NCBI GenBank assembly: GCA_015487555.1 | Contig: WFPK01000058.1 | Coordinates: 1-63,174 of the forward strand | Direction: 5' to 3' | DNA length: 63,174 nucleotides | Source of the DNA: Phycisphaerales bacterium | Lineage (GTDB): Bacteria; Planctomycetota; Phycisphaerae; Phycisphaerales; UBA1924 | Shown: piece after piece, positions 8,877 through 18,799 of the stretch | Numbering within the stretch: the first letter of the stretch is position 1 | How the letters are laid out: the number at the start of each line of letters is the position of its first letter | Translations under genes and position numbers: made by a program | The notes under the pieces: model-generated | What the model was told of the DNA's origin: nothing | The model's database searches: none | The model's input: the letters and a program-made list of their open reading frames with translations, nothing else

Positions 8877-9573
8877 TGGGAGCGTAAATCGTCGGATCGG
8901 GGATGTTGGCTTGTGCGAACCCTGCCTTGCGGAGGATGCACGAGTCGCAATGCCCGCAAGCGCCGCCGCTGGGCGCGGGGTCGTAGCAGGAATGGGTCAT
9001 GGAATAGTCCACCCCGAGCTCGGTGCCGGCTTGAATGATCTGGGCTTTGGTCATGTCCATCAAAGGCGTGTGGACCTCGATGTTGCTTTGATCGATCCCG
9101 ATCTTGGTCGCCAGGTTGGCAGCTTGTACAAAGGATGCGATGAACTCGGGTCGGCAATCGGGATAGCCCGAATAGTCGATGGCGTTGACGCCGATGAAGA
9201 GATCGGTCGAGCCAAGCGTCTCGGCATAGGCCAGGGCGATCGAGAGGAAAACCAGATTCCGGGCGGGGACATAGGTGATCGGGATGTCGTCCATTTCGGA
9301 TTCATCGCGATCTTTGGGGACTTCGAGGTCGGCGGTGAGGGCGGAGCCTCCAAATGAGCCGATATCGAGGGGGAAGACGCGGTGGGACGCAGCGTGCATC
9401 GATGACGCGATCTGTGCGCACGCGTCGAGCTCTTGCCGATGGCGTTGCCCGTAGTCGAAAGCGAGGGTATGGCAGGTGTAGCCTTGGGCTTGGGCGATCG
9501 CTAGGACGGTTGCCGAGTCGAGTCCGCCTGAGAGGAGGATGACTGCGGGCGGGTTGGGGCTGCTCTGGTTCAT
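8860..9573 (-). CDS. queC: 7-cyano-7-deazaguanine synthase
   Basis: QueC uses ATP and ammonia to turn 7-carboxy-7-deazaguanine into preQ0, the last shared step before QueF or archaeosine/DNA-modification branches. The PP-loop SGGLDS lies at residues 15-20, and the C-terminal zinc site is formed by C196, C206, C209 and C212 (CGHCDSC). The length of 237 aa is typical. It is the first gene of the minus-strand queC-queE-queD set. Its last codons are contributed by the right arm of the inverted repeat 8791-8876, so the C-terminus may differ from relatives. I saw no preQ1-riboswitch-like aptamer in the roughly 90 bp upstream of the start. Confidence 0.95.
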   Translation of the reverse strand: MNQSSPNPPAVILLSGGLDSATVLAIAQAQGYTCHTLAFDYGQRHRQELDACAQIASSMHAASHRVFPLDIGSFGGSALTADLEVPKDRDESEMDDIPITYVPARNLVFLSIALAYAETLGSTDLFIGVNAIDYSGYPDCRPEFIASFVQAANLATKIGIDQSNIEVHTPLMDMTKAQIIQAGTELGVDYSMTHSCYDPAPSGGACGHCDSCILRKAGFAQANIPDPTIYAPNEPRP

Positions 9574-9665
9574 GTTTTGGTCGATATCTGGTGTTCTCGT
9601 GGGAGGTTATGGCGATTGTGTTCGAATTGTGCAACATTTGGACGGGAATTTTGGTAGGATAGGGT

Positions 9666-10433
9666 ATGCCCTTTTCGATGCTCAGCGCGAGGGTGTTGTG
9701 TGTTCGCCCGATCGGGGTCACCTCCGATTTCTGTCCTGTCTGCCGACAGGAGCGCCGTTTTCATCTGGCGCAGGCGGAGCGGAAGCGGTATTTTTTGTGT
9801 TTCGATCAGGGTCGAGAGGGTCAGCCTCGCCATGAGCTGACTTGCTTTGTGTGCGGGTGCAAGGTTGAGCGGTCGATCGAGGAGCGTCCGATCGAGATTC
9901 TTCCTGATCCCAAGAGCGCGGGGAGCTATGAGCCGAGCTCGCTTCCGATTGTCAAATCGCGGATCGCGGATTGTGTAGCGATGGAGGAGGCGTTGCAATC
10001 GGGTTCGCTCTCAGCTGAGGATCGGGAGGAGATGATTCGATACACGATCTTTGGCTTTGCGCGGATTTATGACGAGGAGCCTTTCGAGCGTGTCAAGCCT
10101 TGGGTGACGATGTTGATGCTCGCGACGATCTTTGTTCTCGCGGGGCTGGGCGTGTGGTCGATGCAGCATTCGGGCTCGGTGGTGCCTCTGGTTGCTGCGA
10201 TTGGCGCGATCGGGGTGGTGATCTTCGCGATGTTGTATTGGGTGACGAAGCACTCGCCGAGGAAGCGTGTGCGGACCTGGTTGGCGATGGCGTTGGTTCC
10301 GATTGATCCAACGCATGAGGAGATCACCAAAGCCCGGCGAGAGATGCAGGCCTCGCGGATCAAGGCGGGGGATCGGATTCGCCCGGAGAAGGTGCTGGCG
10401 AAGATGAAGAGCATGAAGCCCAAGATGGGGTGA
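9666..10433 (+). CDS. zinc-ribbon protein with two membrane helices, function unknown
   Basis: This 255-aa protein is not recognised. An N-terminal pair of Cys-x2-Cys motifs (CPVC near residue 23, then CFVC about 35 residues later) suggests a zinc ribbon. A linker and a short acidic region follow, then two transmembrane helices (about residues 148-165 and 172-192). The cytosolic tail is basic and ends in a Lys/Met-rich segment. The start ATG has TAGGA upstream. Its stop lies 2 bp from the convergent trmB stop. No neighbour gives a functional clue. Confidence 0.7.
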   Translation: MPFSMLSARVLCVRPIGVTSDFCPVCRQERRFHLAQAERKRYFLCFDQGREGQPRHELTCFVCGCKVERSIEERPIEILPDPKSAGSYEPSSLPIVKSRIADCVAMEEALQSGSLSAEDREEMIRYTIFGFARIYDEEPFERVKPWVTMLMLATIFVLAGLGVWSMQHSGSVVPLVAAIGAIGVVIFAMLYWVTKHSPRKRVRTWLAMALVPIDPTHEEITKARREMQASRIKAGDRIRPEKVLAKMKSMKPKMG

Positions 10434-10435
10434 GA

Positions 10436-11230
10436 TCAATCCATTTTCCGCAGCACACCCGCGTTGAAACTCCGCCCTTCGATCCTGAACTTGCGTTCGA
10501 AGTTGGTGCCGACGAGTTCGCCCTCGCCAGCGGATTCTGGTGCAGCGAACTCGGTGAGCTCGAAAGGCTTGGTTTCACGCGCATCGAGGAACGATTGGAT
10601 CGTTGGCGGCGGGGCAGGGATGCTTGGGCGCGCAGCTTCGAGCGGCGTCGCGGCTGGATCGCTTGCCCAATGATCGAAGTGGGCAAGGTCCCAGGCCCAG
10701 AGCTCGTCGTGGTCGGTGACGACGCGGAGCTCGCCTCCCGGTTTGAGGCAACGCCAGATGTCGAACAAGGTCTGATGCTGGATGACCCGTTTTTTGTGGT
10801 GCTTTTTCTTTGGCCAGGGGTCGGAGAAGTAGAGGTGGACGACATCGATCGTCTCGTCGGGGCACCGCCATTTGAGCAGCTGGGCCGCGTCGGTGTGGAG
10901 CACGCGGACATTGGTGTGGGTGTTTTCGCTCTCTTGCTTTCGGCGGATGCGATCGGCGATATAGGCAGCGAACTCGCCAGCCCATTCGATGCCCAGGAAG
11001 TTGGTGTCCGGCTCAAGATGCGCCTGCTGGATCAGAAACGCGCCCTTGCCCGAGCCGATTTCGAGCTCGAAGCGTTTGGACGGGTCTTTGAACCATGTGC
11101 GCAGATCAAGCCGGGCGGATTCGGGGTCGTCGATGATCGAATCGGGGAGCACGGGCAGCTCGGTCTCCGAGATCGCAACCACGCCGGGCGCGGTGTCGAG
11201 TGCTTTTCCATGGCCGAGTCCGAATGACAT
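10436..11230 (-). CDS. trmB: tRNA (guanine-N7-)-methyltransferase
   Basis: TrmB makes 7-methylguanosine at position 46 in the tRNA variable loop. The SAM-binding motif is ELEIGSGKGAFLIQQA, followed by FLGIEWAGEFA and the family-typical DVVHLYFSDPWPKKKHHKKR. The C-terminal GGELRVVTDHDELWAW fits as well. The frame stays open to a GTG at 11290, but the ATG at 11230 (MSFGLGHGKALD) leaves room for the divergent thioesterase start and gives a 264-aa protein close to the usual size. The catalytic core call is firm; the start is moderately certain. Confidence 0.92.
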   Translation of the reverse strand: MSFGLGHGKALDTAPGVVAISETELPVLPDSIIDDPESARLDLRTWFKDPSKRFELEIGSGKGAFLIQQAHLEPDTNFLGIEWAGEFAAYIADRIRRKQESENTHTNVRVLHTDAAQLLKWRCPDETIDVVHLYFSDPWPKKKHHKKRVIQHQTLFDIWRCLKPGGELRVVTDHDELWAWDLAHFDHWASDPAATPLEAARPSIPAPPPTIQSFLDARETKPFELTEFAAPESAGEGELVGTNFERKFRIEGRSFNAGVLRKMD

Positions 11231-11267
11231 GGGGGGAGTGTATGCACTCAATCGCCTATCGTTGCTG

Positions 11268-11717
11268 ATGCCAGAAACACCATCAGCCACGCCTCCAGCA
11301 ACAGGTTCGTTCCAGCTCCGTGTTCGGTATGTCGAGTGTGATCCGATGGGGGTGGTGCATCATTCGAGTTATCTGCCTTGGATGGAGATGGGGCGGACGG
11401 AGTTGTTGCGGAGCGTGGGGCAGAGTTATGCCGCGATGGAAGCCGACGGGGTGTTTCTGGTGGTGACGAAGGTGGAGGTGAAATACCGTCGGCCTTTGAA
11501 GTATGACGATCTCGTCGAGATTCGCACAAAGGTGGAGAAGGCCAGTAAGATCAAGCTGCACCATTCGTACGAGATCGTGCTCGTCGAGCGAGGCGGAGAA
11601 GCGACGGTTGAAACAGGCGGGCAGGTGTGTGCGGTGGCGAGCACGGAGCTGGCGTGTGTGGGCGATGATGGTCGCCCGACGGCGTTGCCGGGGTGGTTGG
11701 TTAGAACCGATGTCTGA
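11268..11717 (+). CDS. acyl-CoA thioesterase, YbgC/FadM-type hotdog fold
   Basis: This 149-aa protein is a single-hotdog thioesterase that hydrolyses acyl-CoA (or related) thioesters. The family motif is RVRYVECDPMGVVHHSSYL, with the catalytic Asp in ECDPMG, followed by WMEMGRTELLR. The long open frame begins far upstream inside the trmB antisense, but the domain begins only after about residue 110 of that frame. The ATG at 11268 (MPETPSAT) is therefore preferred; GTG at 11238 is an alternative. It overlaps the 3' end of the convergent TIR-like gene by 17 bp. Confidence 0.85.
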   Translation: MPETPSATPPATGSFQLRVRYVECDPMGVVHHSSYLPWMEMGRTELLRSVGQSYAAMEADGVFLVVTKVEVKYRRPLKYDDLVEIRTKVEKASKIKLHHSYEIVLVERGGEATVETGGQVCAVASTELACVGDDGRPTALPGWLVRTDV

Positions 11718-12483
11718 GCCTCATTTGCAATTTTTCTAATCGCTCATTGAGCATTGCGAACTCTTTGCTTTGTGGGATTCGATCGTGAATTTCGTCCGAC
11801 AAAACCATGAGTTCTCGAATAAGTACCTCGGTCTCATGATTTTTCATTTTTGAACGATGGAATAGCTCAGAGAATAGTTCTGGTGGAAGTATATTTCGCG
11901 GATCAGAGAGCCGGTTTTCTATCGCTGCGATATCAGACCGGAGTTCTTCAACTGCAAATACAAATTCTGCCATTGATCTTTGTTCAGGATTATCGCTTTG
12001 GCGTAATGCTTGAAGCTTAATTGATACTGTTATTGGTGAATCGATTTCTTCAGTCGATTTCAATTCGATAGATTGAATTTGTTTTTCGATATCCCGTTTG
12101 GCCTCATCGACGCTGTCCAAGTCTTTATGGTCAACCTGAATGGTGCGCATTCCAGCAACATCGAATGGGATTTTGTCGCCTTTTTGAATGATCTGAACCA
12201 GAGGTTTTCGTATTGCGTGCCGGATAGCAAGTTCGTAGAAAACATTTGGATTTGATTCTGTTAAGTCCGCAATGACCAGAGGAGAGTCAATGATTCTCTG
12301 TATGATCTGGCTTGTGATCATTCCGGGGTCATCCATCATATCTGCACGGGTTGCTTCATATCCACAGAAATCAACGGCAGGAGCAATTACATGCTTGAGA
12401 ACTTGGTCTGATCTTTTTCTGGTTTCAGAGCCCTGTTCGCCGATGGGGGAAATTACGAAACATGTTTTCTTGTCAGTTGTCAT
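11701..12483 (-). CDS. TIR/nucleoside-deoxyribosyltransferase-like protein, possible defence gene
   Basis: This 260-aa protein begins TCFVISPIGEQGSETRKRSD, the hallmark of a family I know as TIR-superfamily or nucleoside 2-deoxyribosyltransferase-like. The fold contains ADLTESNPNVFYELAIRHA, in which the Glu sits where the catalytic Glu of NAD-cleaving TIR or deoxyribosyltransferase enzymes lies. The C-terminal half (about 140-260) is helical. The gene is AT-rich (one sampled line is about 43% GC against about 60% around it) and squeezes between a thioesterase and radA, overlapping the former by 17 bp. Such composition suggests horizontal acquisition. A role in NAD or nucleotide cleavage during phage defence is inference; no partner sensor gene is adjacent. 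Confidence 0.7.
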   Translation of the reverse strand: MTTDKKTCFVISPIGEQGSETRKRSDQVLKHVIAPAVDFCGYEATRADMMDDPGMITSQIIQRIIDSPLVIADLTESNPNVFYELAIRHAIRKPLVQIIQKGDKIPFDVAGMRTIQVDHKDLDSVDEAKRDIEKQIQSIELKSTEEIDSPITVSIKLQALRQSDNPEQRSMAEFVFAVEELRSDIAAIENRLSDPRNILPPELFSELFHRSKMKNHETEVLIRELMVLSDEIHDRIPQSKEFAMLNERLEKLQMRLRHRF

Positions 12484-12532
12484 AGTGTCCTCGCTGAGTT
12501 TAGTATAGGAGTGAGATTCTTGGTGTGCATGT

Positions 12533-13993
12533 TCACATCAACCGTTCAATCGCCTGCGACACATTGCGGATCGGGATCAACTGCATCCCCTTGATCCTCG
12601 GCAGTTTCGACGAGCCCATATCAGGCACGAAGCTGTGGGTGTAGCCGAGTCGGGCGGATTCGCGGAGGCGTTGTTCGAGTTGGGTCGCCGGGCGGAGTTC
12701 GCCGCCTAAACCCACTTCGCCGATGGCGATGGTGGTGGGGGGGAGCGAGCGCTTGTAGTGGGCGCCGGCGATGGCGAGGGCTAAGGCGAGATCGCTCGCC
12801 GGTTCAACGATTTTGAGCCCGCCGACGGCCGAGCAGAAGACATCGCGATCGGCGAGGCGCAAGCCGCCGTGTTGTTCGAGGACGGCGATGAGCATCGCGA
12901 GGCGGTTGGCATCGAGGCCTGAATTCTTGCGTTTGGCGCTGCCGACGAAGCCGGTAGCGGTGAGGGCTTGGAGTTCGACGAGTACGCAGCGCGAGCCGTG
13001 CATCGCCGGGCATGCGACGGCTCCGGGGCGGTGCTCGTTGCCCGATTGCATCGCGGCGACGGACATGCCGCCGGGGAGTTGCTCCATGCCTTTTCCGGTC
13101 ATCTCGAAGATGCCGAGTTCGAGGGTGGTGCCGAATCGGTTTTTGATGGCGCGGACAATTCTTGCACTGTGGTACCGATCGCCCTCGAAGTAGAGCACGG
13201 CATCGACCATGTGTTCGAGCATGCGCGGGCCCGCTAAGGTGCCTTCTTTGGTGACATGCCCGACGAGGACGATGGCGATGCCGGTGGCTTTGGCGAAGTA
13301 GACCAGTTCGCTACAGCATCGGCGGAGTTGGGTGACCGAACCGGGCGAGGCTTCGAGGTCGGCTTTGTAGATCATCTGGATCGAGTCGATTACGCAGACA
13401 TCGGGTTTGATTTTGCGGGCTTGTTCGAGGATGCGGGCCAGGTTCGTATCGGCGAGGACGAAGAGGCTATCGGAATCGGCGACACCCAAGCGAGCGGCGC
13501 GGAGCTGGATCTGCTCGGCGGATTCTTCGGATGATACATACAACACCTTGCTCGTCCAGTCGTGCTTGGATTGATCCATATTGATCGGCGATGCCCACGC
13601 GCCGGCGGCCTGCAAGAGCAGGGTTGATTTGCCGATTCCAGGTTCGCCGCCGACGAGCACGACTGAGCCGGGGACGAGTCCTCGGCACGGGTCGGTATCG
13701 ATCCCCCCAAGCACGCGATCGAACTCGGTGATCCCGGTGGGGAGCCGGCGCATCGGGGCGGAGTTGGTCATGATTTCGGTGATGGCGGTGGCAGCGGGTG
13801 CGCCGATCCCGGGCTTGGATTCGATATGTGTTCCAAAGCCGCCCCCGCCTCGGTGTGGGTCGGTGCTTGATGCTTTGTCGAACTGTGATTCTTCGAGCGA
13901 GTCCCATTGGTTGCAATCGGGGCATTTGCCCATCCATCGGTGGTGTGTTGAGCCGCAGGATGTGCAGATGTAGATGGTGCGTGTTTTGCTCAT
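12533..13993 (-). CDS. radA: DNA repair protein RadA (Sms)
   Basis: RadA is a RecA-like ATPase that promotes branch migration in recombination. The N-terminal zinc finger uses C10, C13, C24 and C27 (CTSCG ... CPDC). The Walker A motif GGEPGIGKST follows at about residues 113-122, then the RadA-specific KNRFG motif. The C-terminal Lon-protease-like domain (about 320-486) includes the conserved AIGEVGLGGELRP. The length of 486 aa is slightly above the usual 455-460 because of an insertion after the zinc finger (about 35-60). It is divergent from the AsmA-like gene. Confidence 0.96.
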   Translation of the reverse strand: MSKTRTIYICTSCGSTHHRWMGKCPDCNQWDSLEESQFDKASSTDPHRGGGGFGTHIESKPGIGAPAATAITEIMTNSAPMRRLPTGITEFDRVLGGIDTDPCRGLVPGSVVLVGGEPGIGKSTLLLQAAGAWASPINMDQSKHDWTSKVLYVSSEESAEQIQLRAARLGVADSDSLFVLADTNLARILEQARKIKPDVCVIDSIQMIYKADLEASPGSVTQLRRCCSELVYFAKATGIAIVLVGHVTKEGTLAGPRMLEHMVDAVLYFEGDRYHSARIVRAIKNRFGTTLELGIFEMTGKGMEQLPGGMSVAAMQSGNEHRPGAVACPAMHGSRCVLVELQALTATGFVGSAKRKNSGLDANRLAMLIAVLEQHGGLRLADRDVFCSAVGGLKIVEPASDLALALAIAGAHYKRSLPPTTIAIGEVGLGGELRPATQLEQRLRESARLGYTHSFVPDMGSSKLPRIKGMQLIPIRNVSQAIERLM

Positions 13994-14117
13994 GGGGTGA
14001 GTATAGACGATCTGGCCTGTTTGGGCGGTGTGTGTTTGGGTGTTTGTTGTGGGTTTGTGTTCTGGCGTACCTATAGTGGTGCTGGTCGTGGTGGTGGGGC
14101 AAGTGTGCGAGGTTCAT

Positions 14118-17100
14118 TTGGGTAAGACAGATCGAGCAGCCATCCAGGATGATTCGGCACCCAGGCCCCGGCGCAAGTGGCGTCGTCGGCTGGTGTGGGT
14201 GTTGGTGATTGGGCCTTTGGGTTTGATCGCGGGGGTGTTGATGATCGGACAGACCTCGGTGATGCAGATCATCGTCGAGCCGATTTTAGAAGATCAGCTC
14301 GGGGTGGAGGTCTCGACCGGGGCGATCAACCTGATGCCCACGGGCGAGGTGGTGATTCGTGATGCGGTTTTCAAAACCGACACGATCGGGCATCGCGCCG
14401 GTTCGCTCATCGAGTTCGATCGGGCGACGATTTCGGTGAGTTGGTGGGGGGTCATCAGGGGTTCGGGGCAGGTGCGCTCGATCGTGATTGACCAGCCGAT
14501 CGTTCGGGCGAGCCAGGATATGGAGACGGGGGTGCTGAACCTGGCAGCGCTGGAGTTCAAGCAGGGCAGCGGCGGCGGGGCGACGCCCGCGATGGAAATC
14601 CGTGATGGGATTCTGCAGATCGGCGAGCATGACGGTGATTCATACCATGTGCTCAAAGAGCTCTCGATCGAGGGGCGGATCACCGAGCAGACCAGCGATG
14701 GGGTCTCGGGGTTCGAGTTCGCTGCCCTTCCCGTCGAGCCGAGCCTGTCGAGCTCGCTGGTGACGACCCGTGGATCGTTTGGGCTCACCGGAACAATCTC
14801 CAAAGACGGGATCGACGGCGTGGTTGATGGCGTGCGCCTCGAAGATTGGCCCGCCGACATTGTGCCGAGCCGATCACGCAGCATGTACAAGCGCCTGGCG
14901 CTGGCGGGCGATCTGGCACCGACCCGGTTCCATGTGTCGCCCGATGGGCTCATCGAAGTGGTGCTGATGCTCGATGGGGTGGCGATGACGCTGCCGATCG
15001 AGGATGTGGATTCGCGCATCGGCCCGACGATCGAGCCTTCCGATACGCTCCGGATGCGTCAGACACGGGGGATCATCCGGTTTGGCACCCAGGGGCTCAG
15101 CGCCCAGATCAAGGGGCTCATCGACAAGCTCGAATACGATGTGGAGCTTTCGTATCAGGGGCTCGATGCGACGAGCCCGTTTGACGCAACGCTCGTGACG
15201 GACTTTCGGCTCGATGACAACTTCAAACCCACCAAGTTCTTGCCTGAAAAAGTGATCTCCAAGCTCGATCGGTTCGAGCATCCCGTCGCCGATGTGCACG
15301 CGGTGGTGCATATCTCGCGTGGGGGTGGTTTGGATACGGGGATCAAGGTCTCGGGCAGGGCTGAGCTTTCCAATGGCAGTGCGGTGTATAAGAAGTTTCG
15401 GTATCCGTTTTATGAGCTCGCCGGTGTGATCGAGTTTGATCCTGACAAGCTGGTGATCCGTGAGATCACCGGCGTTGGCCCGACGGGCGCGACGCTTGTT
15501 GCCAATGGGGTGTTCTCGCCTTTGGGTGAGCACTCGGTGGTCAATCTTGATCTGCATGTCGAGGGGATTGCGATTGATGAGCATCTCATGCGGGCGCTCG
15601 ATGCGGATCAGCGAGACTTGGCCGGGGCGCTTTTTAGTGAAGACAACTATGCGCACCTGCTCGAAGAGGGTTTGGTGCTCACAGAACAAGACGCCCAGGA
15701 GCTCGGCGATCTTCGGCGTCGGCTCTGGGATCGGCTCGATCAATGGAAAGAGGAGATCGATGGAACAAGCCAAGAGCGGCGCGAGCTGGCCCATGAGCTT
15801 GCATCGGTCGATCGTCAGCTTTTGTCGCCGATCTTTGCCTTTGGCGGGGCTGCCAATATTGATGTTCAGATTGTGCGTCATCCCCAGCGTCCTTCGGATG
15901 ATCGGTGGACGACCGATGTGCGTGTCAAGCTCCCTAGCGCGGGGATTGTCCCCGAGCATTTCCCGCTTCCGATCCAGGCCCACGATGTCGAGATCACGAT
16001 CAACGAAGAGCGCGTCGAACTCACCGGCGGGCGATACAACGGGCTCGGTGGAGGGTGGGCCAGCGTCGATGTGATGCTCGATATGACCGAGCCCGATGCC
16101 AAGCCCACGATCGAGATCGTTGCCCGCGAGTTTCCCATTGATGCCAGGCTCATCGCAGCGATCCCCGGGTACTACGACCCCCAGAGCGATGATCCTGATG
16201 ACATCTCGCTTCGCCGAATCCTCGATCGGCTCAGGCTCAATGGGGTGGTGGAGTGCGATGCTTTCATCGGCCCACGGTCTGATGGGCGACTCGGGTACGA
16301 TATCGAATCGACGATTCTCAATGGGTCGGCCCGCCCGATGAAACTTGCACGATCGGCGAATGCGGATGATTTTTCATCGTCCGCAGCTCGCGTGGACCCG
16401 CTGGTGCTCGATCAGCTCTATGGGACGGTGTATGTCACCGAAGAGCTCATCATTGTTGATCTCGAGGGGATGCTCTCGTCGCCCGAGCAGCCTTTAGCGC
16501 CCACGCCGATCGAAGTGCTCACACAGCTCACATTGTCCAGCAAGGATCGTGGGCTCGGTGGGGTTCGGCGCATTGGTGGATTGTTGCCCACCGACTTTGG
16601 GCCCCCGACGCCCGGGCCGATGCTGTATGCGACTGCTCGGGCCGACGGGATTGATCTGGCGATGCCTTTGGAGCATGCGGTGGCGGTGGTGTCGCCGAGG
16701 ATTGCCCGTGAGCTTCTTGAGATGAAACATCACTACAACCCCGATGGGCTGCTCGGGCTGGGTGCCAAGCTCGAAGGGTTCGTCGGCGGGTCGATCGACA
16801 CCACACTTGGGCTCGATGGTATCGAGCAGTTCGGGATCGACTTTGGAGGCACACGGTATCGCATAGGTTCGTCGCTCGGGCGTGCTCAGGTGCTGCTCTC
16901 GCAGAGCCCGGGGGTGTCCTTTGATGGGTTTCGCGTTTCGATCCAGGCCGATGGGGAGGACGCCGGGGTGCTCTCGCTCGATGGGGCATTGCCCTTGGCC
17001 CGGGCGGGGAGTACCACCGAGATCGCAGACCCGACCATTCTGGCGATCGACTTCAAGGGCGGCACCTTTGATTCACCGATCACCATGGGCGTCGTTGACC

Positions 17101-18671
17101 AGCTCTTTGGCTCGGATGAGGATTCGTGGTTCAAAGCCCACCAGGTTGGCGGGCGGTTCGACCTGGGCGTCACACTCACCCCCAAGCATGGTGTGCACAA
17201 GATCGGCGGGCAAGGCGGGGGGATCGCTCTTGTCCCTACGCTGATCAATGGGTCGTTGGCGCCCAAGTCTCTTTCGCTGATGATGGGCGATCAACGGGCT
17301 GTCTTTGAGGATGTTGCTGGCGAGCTGATGTTTGAAGGCTTCGAAGGAACCGTCGACCAGATCCATGCAGCTGATGGGCGGACAAGCATCGGGGTCGATG
17401 GGCGATGGACGATGCACCCCGGGCAGGGGCTCGGGCTTGATCTGACGATCGACGCCCGGGGCGATCTGCTCTCTGGTGCGGTGCGCACGATCCTGCCCGG
17501 TGCGGTCGATCGGGTGATTGATCGTTTAGAGATCAAGTCATCGCAGGCTGTCGAGATCGACGACCTGCGGATCACGGCGTCGGGGCTCGGACGCGATGAA
17601 TCGGTGTATGACATTGTCGGCGGGGCCGAGCTTGTCGATGGGAGTGCCTTGATTGGATTGGCGATCACCGAGATCGCTGGCGAGCTTGCCTTTGCGGTGC
17701 ATGGAACCAGCGAGACACTCGGCTACGAGATTCGCCTTGACGCTGCCCGGCTTCGCGCAGGGTTGATGCGGGTGCATGATGCGCAGGTCACGATCATCGG
17801 CGATGCCCAGAACGCCGGCGTGGTGCTGATCCCCGAGATCACCGCCGGGATGCACGGCGGGCAGATCGCAGGCAGTGCTCAGATTCGACCCGATTCCGAT
17901 GGCCTGCCTTACTACTGGATGGAGCTGCACGCTTCGGGTGTGCGGGCAGCGCCGGTCTTTGATGATCTGCTCTTGCCCCCCGAAGGGCTCGAAGGCCCGC
18001 CTCGACGCGGGCAGGCGACGGTGCGCTCGGCGTGGAGTTTGGGCGAAGATCTCTCGCGCGGGGCGATGATCGGTGATCTGACTTTGACAGGGCCCATTGG
18101 TGATCCTGCCAAGCGATCCGGGCGCGGGCTGGTGCGCATCGCGGGGGGGTCGGTGGTGGCGCTGCCGGGGTTGATTCAGCTTATTGAAGCGAGCAATCTT
18201 TCGTTGCCCGCGGGCTCGCCTTTGGATTTGGCCGAGGCGGATTTTTACATCGACGGGCCGATCATGGCGTTCGAGCAGCTCAGCGCCTCGTCCAAACGCA
18301 TCGAAATCCTCGGGTATGGCACGATGGATTGGCGCACCCGGGCGGTCGATCTGCGGTTCCGATCCCGGGCGGTGCATCCGATTCCGATCCTTTCAGGGCT
18401 GATCGAACAGCTCCGCGATGAGCTGATTACGACACGCGTTACCGGGACGATGGGCGATCTGAAATATTCGGCCCAGCAGTTCGGATCGACGCGCAGGCTC
18501 ATCAACGCGATGCTCGGCAAGCCAATCTCAGATCAGCAACGCCGAATGCATATGGTCGAAGAGCAGGTGCGGGCAAGCCGAGCTCGATCCCACCGGGCTG
18601 CCCAAGATACGGTGCACCACCCCGTCGGGCCCGACAAAGCAGGCTGGGATTGGGCACGGGAATACCCCTAA
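14118..18671 (+). CDS. giant AsmA/TamB-like envelope protein
   Basis: The product, about 1517 aa, has a short basic cytosolic N-terminus (RPRRKWRRR), one membrane helix (LVWVLVIGPLGLIAGVLMIG) and then a very long periplasmic region rich in beta-strand patterns. The start of that region resembles AsmA-type proteins (ineffective at enzymology, thought to bridge membranes and move lipids). The C-terminal 250 residues (GSVVALPGLIQLIEASNLSLP, then DFYIDGPIMAFEQLSASSKR) match the usual end of AsmA/DUF-type proteins. The frame is open to GTG 14028, but TTG 14118 has GAGG 5 nt upstream and avoids a non-conserved-looking hydrophobic stretch. Function in lipid transport is inferred from architecture only. 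Confidence 0.75.
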   Translation: MGKTDRAAIQDDSAPRPRRKWRRRLVWVLVIGPLGLIAGVLMIGQTSVMQIIVEPILEDQLGVEVSTGAINLMPTGEVVIRDAVFKTDTIGHRAGSLIEFDRATISVSWWGVIRGSGQVRSIVIDQPIVRASQDMETGVLNLAALEFKQGSGGGATPAMEIRDGILQIGEHDGDSYHVLKELSIEGRITEQTSDGVSGFEFAALPVEPSLSSSLVTTRGSFGLTGTISKDGIDGVVDGVRLEDWPADIVPSRSRSMYKRLALAGDLAPTRFHVSPDGLIEVVLMLDGVAMTLPIEDVDSRIGPTIEPSDTLRMRQTRGIIRFGTQGLSAQIKGLIDKLEYDVELSYQGLDATSPFDATLVTDFRLDDNFKPTKFLPEKVISKLDRFEHPVADVHAVVHISRGGGLDTGIKVSGRAELSNGSAVYKKFRYPFYELAGVIEFDPDKLVIREITGVGPTGATLVANGVFSPLGEHSVVNLDLHVEGIAIDEHLMRALDADQRDLAGALFSEDNYAHLLEEGLVLTEQDAQELGDLRRRLWDRLDQWKEEIDGTSQERRELAHELASVDRQLLSPIFAFGGAANIDVQIVRHPQRPSDDRWTTDVRVKLPSAGIVPEHFPLPIQAHDVEITINEERVELTGGRYNGLGGGWASVDVMLDMTEPDAKPTIEIVAREFPIDARLIAAIPGYYDPQSDDPDDISLRRILDRLRLNGVVECDAFIGPRSDGRLGYDIESTILNGSARPMKLARSANADDFSSSAARVDPLVLDQLYGTVYVTEELIIVDLEGMLSSPEQPLAPTPIEVLTQLTLSSKDRGLGGVRRIGGLLPTDFGPPTPGPMLYATARADGIDLAMPLEHAVAVVSPRIARELLEMKHHYNPDGLLGLGAKLEGFVGGSIDTTLGLDGIEQFGIDFGGTRYRIGSSLGRAQVLLSQSPGVSFDGFRVSIQADGEDAGVLSLDGALPLARAGSTTEIADPTILAIDFKGGTFDSPITMGVVDQLFGSDEDSWFKAHQVGGRFDLGVTLTPKHGVHKIGGQGGGIALVPTLINGSLAPKSLSLMMGDQRAVFEDVAGELMFEGFEGTVDQIHAADGRTSIGVDGRWTMHPGQGLGLDLTIDARGDLLSGAVRTILPGAVDRVIDRLEIKSSQAVEIDDLRITASGLGRDESVYDIVGGAELVDGSALIGLAITEIAGELAFAVHGTSETLGYEIRLDAARLRAGLMRVHDAQVTIIGDAQNAGVVLIPEITAGMHGGQIAGSAQIRPDSDGLPYYWMELHASGVRAAPVFDDLLLPPEGLEGPPRRGQATVRSAWSLGEDLSRGAMIGDLTLTGPIGDPAKRSGRGLVRIAGGSVVALPGLIQLIEASNLSLPAGSPLDLAEADFYIDGPIMAFEQLSASSKRIEILGYGTMDWRTRAVDLRFRSRAVHPIPILSGLIEQLRDELITTRVTGTMGDLKYSAQQFGSTRRLINAMLGKPISDQQRRMHMVEEQVRASRARSHRAAQDTVHHPVGPDKAGWDWAREYP

Positions 18672-18799
18672 ACAGGCAGAACCCGACTTTATGTCCGCCA
18701 GATGCCTTCGTGCGGCGGGCGACATAGAATCCTCATTCAACAGATGAACAGCTCGATGAACAACAAGACGCATGACACAAGCGTAGGAATGGATATTTG

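Noticed and set aside
8788..9357. 189-aa plus-strand frame starting in the inverted repeat
   Set aside because: Its start is the repeat arm itself and the rest is antisense to queC.
14874..15983. 369-aa frame opposite the AsmA-like gene
   Set aside because: Arg/His-rich antisense shadow inside the giant gene.
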